From: Halocatena marina
GTDB taxonomy: Archaea; Halobacteriota; Halobacteria; Halobacteriales; Haloarculaceae
NCBI RefSeq assembly: GCF_025913575.1
Contig: NZ_CP109785.1
Span: 372,001-436,000, forward strand
DNA length: 64,000 nucleotides
Reading direction: 5' to 3'
The notes beneath the pieces are model-generated. The model searched no databases. It was not told where the DNA came from and saw nothing but the letters and a program-made list of their open reading frames with translations. A program made the translations under genes and the position numbers. Position 1 is the stretch's first letter, and each line of letters begins with the position of its first letter. Positions 45,409-55,775 of this stretch are shown here, piece by piece.

Positions 45409-46262
45409 TGGCAAGCGCGATGCTCTCTGGTCCCGAGGACTTGACCGACCGAGAGCAGGCGGCTGTCGAGGCACTCCTCTTTCCGCTGGCGGACGAAGAG
45501 TTCGTGATCGCGGAGCGATACATCGAGTGGCAAGTGCTCTCTCCCACGCTGGAGTCGGATCTTGCGCTCTCGAACATTGCACAGGACGAACTCGGGCACG
45601 CGCGATTGTGGTACGATCTCTTGCAGGATTTCGGATACACAGAATCGGAACTGCTCTTCGAACGCGACCCGTCGGACTTCACGCACGCGGCGTTCGTTGA
45701 ACTCCCGTTCGCGGAGGGTGACTGGGCAGACGCCATTGTCCGGGGGTATCTCTACGATGTTGCCGAACAACTCCGATTGGAAGCGCTCGAAGGAACGTCG
45801 TATCCACGAATCGCAGACCGGATTGGGAAAGTGCTCGGCGAGGAGTCGTATCACCGCGAGCACGCCCAAAACTGGCTGGAGCGACTGTGTGACGACACTG
45901 ACGGCCGCGAGCAGGTTCAGAGCGCAGTCGATCGGCTATTCCCGTACGCGCTTGCGCTGTTCGAGCCACTCGATGCCGACAGCGAACGAGACATCGTCGA
46001 TCTCGGTATCCGAACCGAATCGCTCGCAGATCTGCGAGAACAGTGGCTCGGTATCACCGTGCCGTTCCTCGAATCACTCGGTGTGGAAATACCTGTCCCC
46101 CCGACTGAGACTGACGCCAGCACGCTCCCCGATCAATACGGTCGCAACAGCGATCATACGGAGCACTGGTCAGCGCTACACGACGACTTAACCCGTACGT
46201 ACCGCGAGTTAGGACGGACCGGAACCCACCGTATTATGAGTGATCCGGATGATGCCGAATGA
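45408..46262 (+). CDS. paaC: Phenylacetyl-CoA epoxidase subunit PaaC
   Basis: The 284-aa structural partner of PaaA, with a ferritin-like four-helix core. LSNIAQDELGHARLWYDLLQD and GEESYHREHAQNWLERLCDD correspond to the former metal sites of the fold; this subunit does not hold the catalytic iron in the characterised enzyme. The C-terminal 50 residues (DHTEHWSALHDDLTRTYREL) form the usual closing helix. The stop codon overlaps the start of a small ORF. Confidence 0.95.
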   Translation: MASAMLSGPEDLTDREQAAVEALLFPLADEEFVIAERYIEWQVLSPTLESDLALSNIAQDELGHARLWYDLLQDFGYTESELLFERDPSDFTHAAFVELPFAEGDWADAIVRGYLYDVAEQLRLEALEGTSYPRIADRIGKVLGEESYHREHAQNWLERLCDDTDGREQVQSAVDRLFPYALALFEPLDADSERDIVDLGIRTESLADLREQWLGITVPFLESLGVEIPVPPTETDASTLPDQYGRNSDHTEHWSALHDDLTRTYRELGRTGTHRIMSDPDDAE

Positions 46263-46423
46263 TCTCCCAGTCCGGTTCAGACGCGGCCGTACCACAGACG
46301 CCCCCGACGAACGCGAACGGACCTCTGACTGTTCACGAATCGAATGAGGAACGCCACAGTCGATACGGGACCGATCCCAATCGCACTGACACCATGTACA
46401 CCCGAGGATTGACCAAACCATGA
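46259..46423 (+). CDS. Small ORF coupled between paaC and paaD
   Basis: A 54-codon ORF starts MISQSGSDAAVPQTPPTNAN and ends YTRGLTKP. Its ATG overlaps the paaC stop (ATGA) and its stop overlaps the paaD start (ATGATG), the same spacing used by the other genes of this operon. The first 30 residues are polar and probably disordered; the rest is charged. No family or motif is recognised. Either it is a real subunit or linker peptide of the epoxidase complex or a leader-like element that keeps ribosomes moving into paaD. Confidence 0.5.
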   Translation: MISQSGSDAAVPQTPPTNANGPLTVHESNEERHSRYGTDPNRTDTMYTRGLTKP

Positions 46424-46833
46424 TGCCCGATCACGAAAGCGACGAGCCCGAGTACTGTGCGTACACAGAGTACGATCGCGGCAAGAGCGTCGCCGAGCTT
46501 CCGAACACCGGCGAGAACGCGAGTGGTCTCGAACGGGACGTTTGGAACGCGCTCTTCGAAGTCGAGGATCCGGAGATGCCCATTAGTGTCGTCGATCTAG
46601 GATTGATTTATGGGGTCGACATCGATGACGACTATGCGACGGTCGAGATGACGCTCACGTACACCGGCTGTCCAGCGCGGAAGATGCTTCTCTCGGATGT
46701 GCGAAAGGCAGCCACGAGCGTTGATGGAATCGAAGAAAGCGACGTTCGGCTCGTCTGGAGCCCCGAATGGTCGGTCGAGTTCGTCACAGATGCGGGAAAG
46801 AACGATCTCCGCGAATTCGGGGTGAGCATCTGA
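46420..46833 (+). CDS. paaD: PaaD, DUF59 (MIP18) part
   Basis: The 137-aa protein contains the DUF59/MIP18 domain from about residue 38: VWNALFEVEDPEMPISVVDL, then VEMTLTYTGCPARKMLLSDV with the conserved TGCPA cysteine. PaaD is needed for maturation of the epoxidase, probably in iron-sulfur or di-iron assembly. Bacterial PaaD carries a C-terminal zinc ribbon; here that part is a separate downstream gene. The ORF begins with two consecutive ATGs. Confidence 0.92.
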   Translation: MMPDHESDEPEYCAYTEYDRGKSVAELPNTGENASGLERDVWNALFEVEDPEMPISVVDLGLIYGVDIDDDYATVEMTLTYTGCPARKMLLSDVRKAATSVDGIEESDVRLVWSPEWSVEFVTDAGKNDLREFGVSI

Positions 46834-47027
46834 TGAGACGCCGATTTGATACCAGTTCGGATGCCGCACTCGACCCGAGCGTCGACACAGATGGAACGAG
46901 CGAGGGTGTGCGCTGTCCCTACTGCGACGGGACGAAGACAGAACGCGAACACCCAAAGGGTCCATCGCTCTGTCGCTCGATGCATTTTTGCCATGAATGT
47001 AAAGAGCCGTTCGAAGCGATCGGATAG
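46833..47027 (+). CDS. Zinc-ribbon protein matching the C-terminus of PaaD
   Basis: A 64-aa protein whose core VRCPYCDGTKTEREHPKGPS, then LCRSMHFCHECKEPFEAIG, matches the C-terminal zinc-binding end of bacterial PaaD (CxxC...C...CxxC, EPF near the end). The ATG shares a base with the PaaD stop, so the two pieces are co-translated and very likely act together. Residues 1-25 are a polar, disordered-looking leader. This is a split gene, not a frameshift, since both parts have good starts and stops. Confidence 0.88.
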   Translation: MRRRFDTSSDAALDPSVDTDGTSEGVRCPYCDGTKTEREHPKGPSLCRSMHFCHECKEPFEAIG

Positions 47028-47076
47028 ACTGCTTCGATCAATAGCGTAATACTCTTTGGCGCGTTATCCCAGCACG

Positions 47077-47895
47077 ATGAACGGTCGATCGCCCACTCGT
47101 CGACACCTTCTTCAGATGACTGGAGCGTCGCTTGTGCTCGGTATCAGTGGCTGTCTTGGTGGTAAGGACACGTCGAGCGACTCAGAACAAAGCGACGGAT
47201 ACGCCCCTCAGTCCAAGAATGGGACGGAAAAGACGAATGGTACGAAAACGAAGTCGGTCGACGTGAGCTCGTTCCCGACACGACCGACCCGTGGGACATC
47301 GGTGCCGCTTGTTCCGATCGACGTTGCACACGACTGGTACGTTCGGCGCGAGGCACGATTCGCCGACGCACGCGGGGAAACCGGATACGAGAAAGCACAC
47401 ATCAAAGGAGCGGTGTTGAGTCCAGCTCCGAAAGGACAAACGCAGAACGATCCTGTCGAGAACTGGCCGAAGTCAGACCGAATTATTACCTACTGCGCCT
47501 GTCCACACCATCTCTCCTCACTTCGTGCTGCAAACCTCATCAATCAAGGGTACAAGAACGTTTTTGCCCTCGATGACGGATTTCTCGCGTGGATGAAACG
47601 GAAATATCCGGTTGTGGGCTCAGAGGCCACCCAGCAACCGAATGTACAGGTCATTAACGGGCAGACAGCGCCACAGTATGCGGGTAAAACAGCGTGGGCA
47701 TACCATCGACCGTCTGGCCAACGAGAAGCAACGACAATCGAATCGAAGGGACTCTACAGTCTTCGACTCCCGTTTTACGACGTTACTGGTGACTCTCTTA
47801 TCGAGATCGAAACACCGGATTACATCATCGAAAAATCTCTCTCGGTGCTGACGAGCAAAACGATTACGCCCGAGGGAACGCTCTCCGTCAAGTGA
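47077..47895 (+). CDS. Tat-exported rhodanese-like lipoprotein
   Basis: The 272-aa protein begins with a Tat signal (SPTRRHLLQMTG) followed by a lipobox (LGISGC near residue 27), so it should be exported folded and lipid-anchored outside the membrane. A Ser/Thr/Lys linker precedes a rhodanese domain (about 85-190) with ITYCACPHHLSSLRAANLIN as the active-site loop and GYKNVFALDDGFLAWMK. The loop differs from the common CxxGxRS pattern, so sulfurtransferase activity is uncertain. The C-terminal 70 residues form a beta-rich extra domain. ATG 47077 is preferred over the GTG-type longer frame. Confidence 0.85.
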   Translation: MNGRSPTRRHLLQMTGASLVLGISGCLGGKDTSSDSEQSDGYAPQSKNGTEKTNGTKTKSVDVSSFPTRPTRGTSVPLVPIDVAHDWYVRREARFADARGETGYEKAHIKGAVLSPAPKGQTQNDPVENWPKSDRIITYCACPHHLSSLRAANLINQGYKNVFALDDGFLAWMKRKYPVVGSEATQQPNVQVINGQTAPQYAGKTAWAYHRPSGQREATTIESKGLYSLRLPFYDVTGDSLIEIETPDYIIEKSLSVLTSKTITPEGTLSVK

Positions 47896-47918
47896 TTGAG
47901 TTTACAGTAGAGCGCACA

Positions 47919-48266
47919 TCACGTACTCCACGGCGTCAAATGAACGTGAAAGAGCTTCCCGCACTCATCCTCCCCACACAGACAGCGCTCATCGGTCGCT
48001 ATCTCTGAATCCTCGTACCCGACAGCGATAATGCGCGTTCCAGCGTGTCCCAACTCGTAACCGCCATCTGCTTCACGAACGAAATATTCACAGAGCTTTT
48101 TCAGATGATCGTTGAACTTTCCAGAGTCACGAATATCAACTCGCTCTCTGAGCTCCGTAAACGAGAGCACTCCATCGGCATCCGCAAGCTCTCGAAGGAT
48201 CGACATCCAGATCTCGTTGCCGAGCACCGCGAGGGCATCGGTCAGATCCTCGTTACGACCAGCCAT
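47919..48266 (-). CDS. Small winged-helix regulator, possibly truncated
   Basis: The 115-aa protein has an N-terminal ArsR-like winged helix (ALAVLGNEIWMSILRELADA, then SGKFNDHLKKLCEYFVREAD, GGYELGHAGTRII). It ends shortly after with RCLCGEDECGKLFHVHL. Related haloarchaeal regulators of this type are about 300 aa long with a second domain, so this copy may be a short form or a truncation. It is divergent from a decayed MFS transporter gene, which it may once have regulated. Confidence 0.75.
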   Translation of the reverse strand: MAGRNEDLTDALAVLGNEIWMSILRELADADGVLSFTELRERVDIRDSGKFNDHLKKLCEYFVREADGGYELGHAGTRIIAVGYEDSEIATDERCLCGEDECGKLFHVHLTPWST

Positions 48267-48402
48267 GAATCACCCCTACCCGAGCCATCTCTATCAGTCC
48301 TCTCCTGAATTTTCAGTATTATCACAGAATAGCTCTTCACCGAGTTTTGATATGAGATGTTTCCATCAGCGTCAGTATGCTCCGCGTTCGTTTGGATGAA
48401 TC

Positions 48403-49650
48403 TTGCAAGTGGTGTCATCGAAGATAAAGGAAGTACGCCAGTCTCTCCATCGATGGCTCGCTAGTTTCCGGACCCGTCAGTTTCGACGGCTGCTCGTTGG
48501 GAGGGCTGTTAGCATCCTCGGAGACGGGCTGTACAGCGTTGCAGCGATGTGGTTAGTGTACGATCTCACTGGGTCGACGATGTACACAGGACTCGCGGGC
48601 GCGCTCGCGCTCGTCTCGGTCGTGTGCTAACTCTCGTCGAAATCACACAAGGTGTTCTCGTCCTCGCGGTCCCCATCGCCGCTGTATTCGGACATTTGAC
48701 CGTGTCTGTCGTGTTGGCTGTGATGGTGTTGCTCTCGCTTGGCGGTCTTCCCGCGCTGCCAGCACAGAACGCAACCCTCCCACTGGTCGTCTCTGATGAT
48801 GATCTTATCGGGGCAAATTCGGCGTTCTCGGTCGTCACGAAAACATTCGGTGCGATAGCGCGTGGCGTCGCCGGGGCGCTCATCGCTCTCGTCGGAAGCG
48901 TCACACTCTATCTCATCGACGCCGCGACGTTTGCACTCTCTGCGCTCGTTTTCACTTCACTCTCTGTCCCACCGCGATCGGGCATCGAAGAGCGTGCGCT
49001 CGATCTCACTGGATACGTTTCGGATCTCCGAAGCGGGATTGATGTGCTAACCAGTTCGACTGCTGGACAGATGCTCATCGCCAGCCGGTTTGCAAACTTT
49101 CTGGCGGGCGTCACACTGGCGGCTCTTCCCGCATTCGCCAACACTACGGGTGGTTCGGAGGTGTATTGATTACTGCTCGCTGGACTTACCGCTGGGCATA
49201 TCATCGGTTCCGTCGGCGCTCCCGTCGCCGACCGATTCCCATTTGGTTGGATCACTATCGTCGGGATAGCATTCTCTGGTCTGCTGTGGATTGGGGCTGT
49301 GCTTGTTGCTGGACCTATTGCTACGGTTGTGTTGTTCACTGCGTCTCGAATTCCCGGGGGCGTATACAACGTTTCAGTCGTCACAATCTTTCAAACGAGC
49401 GTTTCCGACGACCGTCTCGGACGAGTGTGGTCAACCGTTGCCAGCGCAACAAGTCTCGCTGTTCCATCCGGTCTGTTGCTCGGTGGCGTTGCTGGAGAAT
49501 GGATCGGGAGTCGATTAGTCATGTTCGCTGGCGGTGTCGGCTCGCTCTTGATGGCTGCCTACTGGTTCCTGATTCCGCCGCTTCCCGATTTGGACCACCG
49601 ATCGAAGTCATATCTAGTCAGTTTGGTGATCCACACGTGGCGAACTGAAT
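48403..49650 (+). pseudogene. Decayed MFS transporter gene
   Basis: Three pieces of one 12-helix MFS protein are visible. The first (48403-48627) covers helix 1 and ends TGLAGALALVSVVC-stop. A frameshift, apparently with loss of about 15-20 codons, leads into the frame RVLTLVEITQGVLVLAVPIA (from about 48624). That frame is interrupted by a TGA at 49167-49169 and continues directly with LLLAGLTAGHIIGSVGAPVA. It then runs without its own stop into the next gene. The damage means no functional transporter is made. Confidence 0.85.
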
Positions 49651-49697
49651 GTTCATATTCACTAATGGTTAACTTCATTGGCATGCTATTACATAAC

Positions 49698-50195
49698 ATG
49701 AATCTTCGATCGGCAACTGTGGCAGACATTCCACGGATTCAGACGATCGCTGAGCGCTCGTGGGAGCGTAACTACGACGTTCTGACGCGTGAAACAGCGC
49801 GCGAGACCGCAATGGAGTGGTACAACGAAGAAAAACTGCGGACAGACATCGAGCGTGACGACGCACGCATACAGGTGGCTGAAGCTGATGAAAGCGGTAT
49901 TATCGGCTTTTCACACAGCGTATGGGGTGATGAAGAAACTGTGACTGGAACGGTCCTCCGTCTCTACGTCGATCCGAATCATCGGAACCGGGGCGTTGGC
50001 TCCAAACTGCTCGAAGCGACCCGTGCCGTGCTCAAAGAACACAATCTCGAATGGGTCGAGGCAATGGTACTTGCTGCGAACGAGCCCGGAAATGATTTTT
50101 ATCGTTCCGCAGGTTTCAAGCGGATTGAGGTCGCCGAAACGACTATCGGAGACGATTCGTACTCGGAGTATGTTTACCGGGATAAGACTGAATAA
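49698..50195 (+). CDS. GNAT family N-acetyltransferase
   Basis: The 165-aa protein is a canonical GNAT. It has the N-terminal MNLRSATVADIPRIQTIAE, the acetyl-CoA loop LYVDPNHRNRGVGSKLLEAT near residue 100, and NDFYRSAGFKRIEVAE. It lies in frame with the end of the decayed MFS gene, but ATG 49698 gives an exact family-like start and is preceded by an AT-rich region. The substrate is unknown; related proteins acetylate ribosomal or small-molecule amines. Confidence 0.88.
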   Translation: MNLRSATVADIPRIQTIAERSWERNYDVLTRETARETAMEWYNEEKLRTDIERDDARIQVAEADESGIIGFSHSVWGDEETVTGTVLRLYVDPNHRNRGVGSKLLEATRAVLKEHNLEWVEAMVLAANEPGNDFYRSAGFKRIEVAETTIGDDSYSEYVYRDKTE

Positions 50196-50278
50196 ACGAT
50201 ATATAAAAACACATTTGACACTCGTTGTCACGCGATACGGGACGGTTATGTGAGGTGGTTTCTCGTGACAGTGCGGTA

Positions 50279-50286
50279 CTTTTATG
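50279..50286 (+). promoter_or_regulatory. TATA box of the thermosome gene
   Basis: CTTTTATG is centred 32 bp before ATG 50315. It supports that start and a short or absent leader for the chaperonin mRNA. Confidence 0.5.
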
Positions 50287-50314
50287 TAGAAGCACATTCA
50301 ATCATCGACCGATT

Positions 50315-52003
<1,689 letters not shown>

Positions 52004-52365
52004 GCGTCGGTCAATAGCCTACTCACCACCATACGCCACTTCGATTCGCACCGTCACAGTTCACGAATCATTTTCTTTGAGATACGAAACGGATACAAGC
52101 CCACAGTAGCGACCGATAACGGGTTGTTCGCAGTGCTGTTTGCTTTGGGAGTCCTCATACGAGAATGAGTGCTGTAGCAGGAGTGAGCAGTTAGTCGTTT
52201 TATAGGTTGGCTCTGTGGGCTGATCTTCTGTTGCTATCGCACTTCGAGCGCTCACGAGCGATTAGGAATCAACACCCGTGTCCACGATCGAGACCGTCTC
52301 TATCCAGAATCAACGATTAAAAATTGGTCTGAATGCGTTTCAACAGTGGTACGAAGCTGTCTCCT
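52004..52365. other. Gap with a 64-codon unassigned open frame
   Basis: The stretch between the thermosome and MFS genes holds no recognised gene. On the minus strand an open frame of 64 codons (52061-52255) ends CGLVSVSYLKENDS and contains LLLQHSFSYEDSQSKQHCEQ. This looks more protein-like than the other frames and might be a remnant of a mobile-element or other gene, but no family can be named. No terminal inverted repeats were found. Confidence 0.35.
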
Positions 52366-53598
52366 TCACAATCTGCTTGGAATAGTATCGTCCGTGCTTT
52401 CGTGCTCGGTGAACGGATTTGAAACCGTCAGAACGCAAAAAAGCACGATGACAGCGAGACACCCGAACGTGGCGAGAGCTGTAAGCGGTGAGGTGATGCT
52501 CGCTACTGCGCCACCACTTGCGCGTGCAAGAAAGAAAACGAGCGCGTACACCATCGAAACGCCACTGAGCGCCGTGGCCCGCCCGTGTGATGCGATTTGA
52601 TCGTTGATGAACGCATTCCCCAGCGTATCTGTCGCCATATTGACTCCTCGGGCGAGAAAGAACGCAGGTACCGCAACGATCGGAATCTGTGTAGCGAGCA
52701 ACAACACACCGGCGAGGGCGACTGGAACAATCGTATACCACCGCTCTGTCCCGAACCACCGTCTGATCCGCCCTGCTTGGGACGAACCGATCGCCGCTGC
52801 GATCATAAGCCCTGTATACAGCGGTCCAAGCGTCGCTGGACGGATTCCCATCGCTAGCATCACCGGTTGGACGAATATCTCAATCGTCTCTGGAACCGCG
52901 AGGATGAGTGCTGATAGCAACACGAACGTTCCAATCCGACGGTCCGTAACGATTACTTGGAGCGCTTTGCGCGCCTTCGCGGGCGAAAAACTATCACGCT
53001 CCTGTGTTACAGACGGTTCGGGAAGCGTTGCAACGACAAGCGCAGCGAGCGCAGTCGTGACAGCGGCCGCGAGAAACGGGAGCGACGGCTGGATCTCATA
53101 CAGCAACCCGCCAACCAGTGCAGTCGTGGCTGCAGAAACGTAGAACGCACCAGTCGCCCGGCCACGGATATGCGTGTACGCCTCACTCATGCGGTCACGA
53201 GACGCTTTCTCTTCAGCGTCTGTCTCAATGTCTGAGAGGATATCGTACAGCCACGCATCGGCGCTTCCAGAGCGAAACGTCGCGGCTATCCCCCAGAACG
53301 CATAGAGTCCGACGAACGCGACGAGCGTCTCAGCGAATGCAAAGCCAATGTGCGTGATCGAGAGCAACACCGCTCCGAGTATGAGGCTGTTACGCCGACC
53401 AATCCGATCCCCGAGATAGCCCGTTGGGATCTCACCGATGAGTATCCCAAGAAAGAATACTCCGGTCGCAAGTCCGACAGCGGCAAACGTAAGCCCCTGT
53501 GCGAGTGCGTATATCGTGATAATTGGATAGACAAATCCTTCTGCGACGAGTGCACGATAGAGAAAAAATCGGTAGACAAGTGCAGAACGATCGGTCAC
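52366..53598 (-). CDS. MFS transporter
   Basis: The 410-aa membrane protein shows about 12 hydrophobic helices. The loop between helices 2 and 3 carries GYLGDRIGRRNSLILGAVLL, the MFS signature. The N-terminus RSALVYRFFLYRALVAEGF and the loops rich in Asp/Arg are typical of haloarchaeal multidrug or antibiotic efflux-like members. The substrate is unknown. It is monocistronic and lies convergent with the thermosome gene. Confidence 0.9.
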   Translation of the reverse strand: MTDRSALVYRFFLYRALVAEGFVYPIITIYALAQGLTFAAVGLATGVFFLGILIGEIPTGYLGDRIGRRNSLILGAVLLSITHIGFAFAETLVAFVGLYAFWGIAATFRSGSADAWLYDILSDIETDAEEKASRDRMSEAYTHIRGRATGAFYVSAATTALVGGLLYEIQPSLPFLAAAVTTALAALVVATLPEPSVTQERDSFSPAKARKALQVIVTDRRIGTFVLLSALILAVPETIEIFVQPVMLAMGIRPATLGPLYTGLMIAAAIGSSQAGRIRRWFGTERWYTIVPVALAGVLLLATQIPIVAVPAFFLARGVNMATDTLGNAFINDQIASHGRATALSGVSMVYALVFFLARASGGAVASITSPLTALATFGCLAVIVLFCVLTVSNPFTEHESTDDTIPSRL

Positions 53599-53696
53599 TG
53601 TTGCACAGTCACACGAAGAAACATAAATGCTATCGATATGTTTGTGACACCGATTACCCTATCAACTGAAGCGTACCGCGGCGATGAAGAAGGAAA

Positions 53697-54155
53697 CTAC
53701 TCTTCTATATCGAGTGAGAACTGTTCGTGTTCAGAGACCGTGTTCAACACGACACTCGTATTTGTCTCTTTGACATTCACGTCAGTTAGCAGTTGTTTGA
53801 TCTGTGCGTTCATTCCGTCCGTGTCTTTGAACTTTGCGATGGCGATAATATCGTGATCACCTGTGACCTCGTAGACGGACACCATCTGTTTCACATCACG
53901 GAGCGTATCGGCGACATCGGTGATGGCGCTCCCTTCGACTTTGAGTTGGATGACTGCCGTCACGTCATAGCCGAGTGCATCGTAATCAACTTTTGGGGTG
54001 TATCCCTCGATAACGCCCTCCTCATCGAGGTCGCTCAAATGGTTTGAGACCGTTGTAACGGAGACACCGAGCTCCTCTGCAAGATTTCTGAGACTTGCTC
54101 GACCATCTTCGAGAAGCGCATTCACCAATTTCTCGTCCAAGTTTTCATACGTCAT
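53697..54155 (-). CDS. lrp: Lrp/AsnC family transcriptional regulator
   Basis: The 152-aa protein has the Lrp layout. An N-terminal HTH ([20 protein letters not shown], then [20 protein letters not shown]) is followed by the RAM ligand-binding domain ([40 protein letters not shown]). It is divergent from glnA with a 128-bp shared region, the arrangement seen in other haloarchaea where an Lrp regulator governs glutamine synthetase. The effector, probably an amino acid, is not predictable from sequence. Confidence 0.92.
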   Translation of the reverse strand: MTYENLDEKLVNALLEDGRASLRNLAEELGVSVTTVSNHLSDLDEEGVIEGYTPKVDYDALGYDVTAVIQLKVEGSAITDVADTLRDVKQMVSVYEVTGDHDIIAIAKFKDTDGMNAQIKQLLTDVNVKETNTSVVLNTVSEHEQFSLDIEE

Positions 54156-54180
54156 TATATCCCCCCACTCGATCGAGACA

Positions 54181-54191
54181 CTATAATTTTA
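54181..54191 (-). promoter_or_regulatory. TATA box of the lrp gene
   Basis: On the minus strand TAAAATTATAG is centred about 30 bp before ATG 54155, giving a leaderless transcript. It lies in the region shared with the glnA promoter, so Lrp could repress itself and glnA from one site. Confidence 0.5.
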
Positions 54192-54283
54192 CGAATATCC
54201 AGTTATTCGTCCAGAGAAGTCGGTCTTGCAGGAACCAGTATGGTTTTAACCGTGAGGATAGATGAGTAGAACGTCAAAGAACG

Positions 54284-55654
54284 ATGGGAAACGAAAATAT
54301 TGCCTCTGATGGGGGACTTGATCCCAAGGCACAGACCGTCCTCGATGAAATCGAGGAACACAATGTCGATTTTCTCCGTATCCAATTCACAGACATTCTC
54401 GGAACAGTAAAGAACGTCTCTATACCAGCAAGTCAGGCAGAGAAGGCGTTCACCGAGGGTATCTACTTCGATGGATCGTCTATCGAGGGATTTGTGCGGA
54501 TTCAGGAGAGCGACATGCGGCTCAGACCAGATCCGAACACGTTCGCGCTGTTGCCGTGGAAGACCCGCGACGACGGTACCGCGAGCGCCAGACTGATCGC
54601 AGATGTAACGGATGCATCCGGCGCGGACTTCAAAGGTGACCCACGTCACGTGCTCAAGCGTGCACTGAAGCGGGCAGGAGATATGGGATACACCCTCAAC
54701 GCGGGACCTGAGCCGGAGTTTTTCCTCTTCGAAGAGGAAGACGGCCGGGCGACGACCATCACTCACGACGCGGGTGGATACTTTGATCTCGCGCCGAAAG
54801 ATCTGGCAAGCGATGTGCGTCGAGACATCATCTACGGGCTCGAAAAGATGGGCTTTGAGGTGGAGGCGAGCCACCACGAGGTCGCAGAAGGGCAACACGA
54901 GATCGATTTCAAGTACGACGACGGTCTCACCACGGCTGATAACATCGCTACATTCCGGGCAGTAGTGCGCGCGATCGCCGCCGAACACGATCTGCACTCG
55001 ACGTTCATGCCAAAGCCCATCGCGGGCATCAACGGCAGCGGGATGCACACGCACCTTTCACTGTTCACCGAAGACGGAGAGAACGTCTTCCACGACGAAG
55101 ACGATGAGTTCAATCTCTCGGAGACAGCAAAGCAGTTCCTCGCAGGCGTTCTGGAGCACGCACCCGCCATCACTGCGGTTTGTAATCCAACAGTGAACTC
55201 ATACAAGCGACTCGTGCCGGGATATGAGGCTCCTGTCTACGTCGCATGGAGTGATGTGAATCGGACTGCGCTCATCCGCAAACCTGCTGCACGGACGCCA
55301 GCCGCTTCGCGGGTCGAACTCCGCTCACCGGATCCCTCGTGCAATCCGTATCTCGCGCTTGCAGTCATGCTCCATGCAGGACTCGACGGAATCGAGCGTG
55401 GTCTCGATGCACCCGATCCAGTCCGAGAGAATATCTACGAATTCGACGAATCGACGCGCGAAGAGTACAATATCGATGTTCTGCCACCAAACCTTGGTGC
55501 AGCAATCGATGCTCTCGAAGATGACGATGTGATCCTCGATGCGCTCGGTAAGCACGTCGCAGAGAAATTCATCGAGGCAAAGCGTGCTGAATTCGACGAA
55601 TATCGGGTGGCGGTTTCGGAGTGGGAACTCGAGAAATACCTGGAAACGTTCTAA
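54284..55654 (+). CDS. glnA: Glutamine synthetase type I
   Basis: The 456-aa enzyme makes glutamine from glutamate, ammonia and ATP. The N-terminal beta-grasp block is [15 protein letters not shown] with [12 protein letters not shown]. Metal ligands are seen in [15 protein letters not shown] and in [12 protein letters not shown]. The substrate loop is [20 protein letters not shown] and the glutamate-binding segment is [19 protein letters not shown]. The NLYDLP adenylylation site of enterobacterial enzymes is absent, so regulation must be by other means. It is divergent from lrp. Confidence 0.97.
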   Translation: MGNENIASDGGLDPKAQTVLDEIEEHNVDFLRIQFTDILGTVKNVSIPASQAEKAFTEGIYFDGSSIEGFVRIQESDMRLRPDPNTFALLPWKTRDDGTASARLIADVTDASGADFKGDPRHVLKRALKRAGDMGYTLNAGPEPEFFLFEEEDGRATTITHDAGGYFDLAPKDLASDVRRDIIYGLEKMGFEVEASHHEVAEGQHEIDFKYDDGLTTADNIATFRAVVRAIAAEHDLHSTFMPKPIAGINGSGMHTHLSLFTEDGENVFHDEDDEFNLSETAKQFLAGVLEHAPAITAVCNPTVNSYKRLVPGYEAPVYVAWSDVNRTALIRKPAARTPAASRVELRSPDPSCNPYLALAVMLHAGLDGIERGLDAPDPVRENIYEFDESTREEYNIDVLPPNLGAAIDALEDDDVILDALGKHVAEKFIEAKRAEFDEYRVAVSEWELEKYLETF

Positions 55655-55724
55655 CTCTTAATCACGTACTCTCGCACGTTTTATCGCTTCGTGCTTCGTC
55701 CCGCGATATTTCCGTATTGTGATC

Positions 55725-55740
55725 GTTTACAAACGTAAAC
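55725..55740. promoter_or_regulatory. Inverted repeat GTTTAC-AAAC-GTAAAC
   Basis: Two perfect 6-bp arms with a 4-bp spacer lie in the 121-bp convergent gap between glnA and the YihY gene. The same arms form the palindrome at 17901-17918. Both sites are at gene 3' ends, so a termination or mRNA-end function is as likely as a regulator site. Confidence 0.4.
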
Positions 55741-55775
55741 AGGGACACGAACACGAATATGAACACGAATACGGC

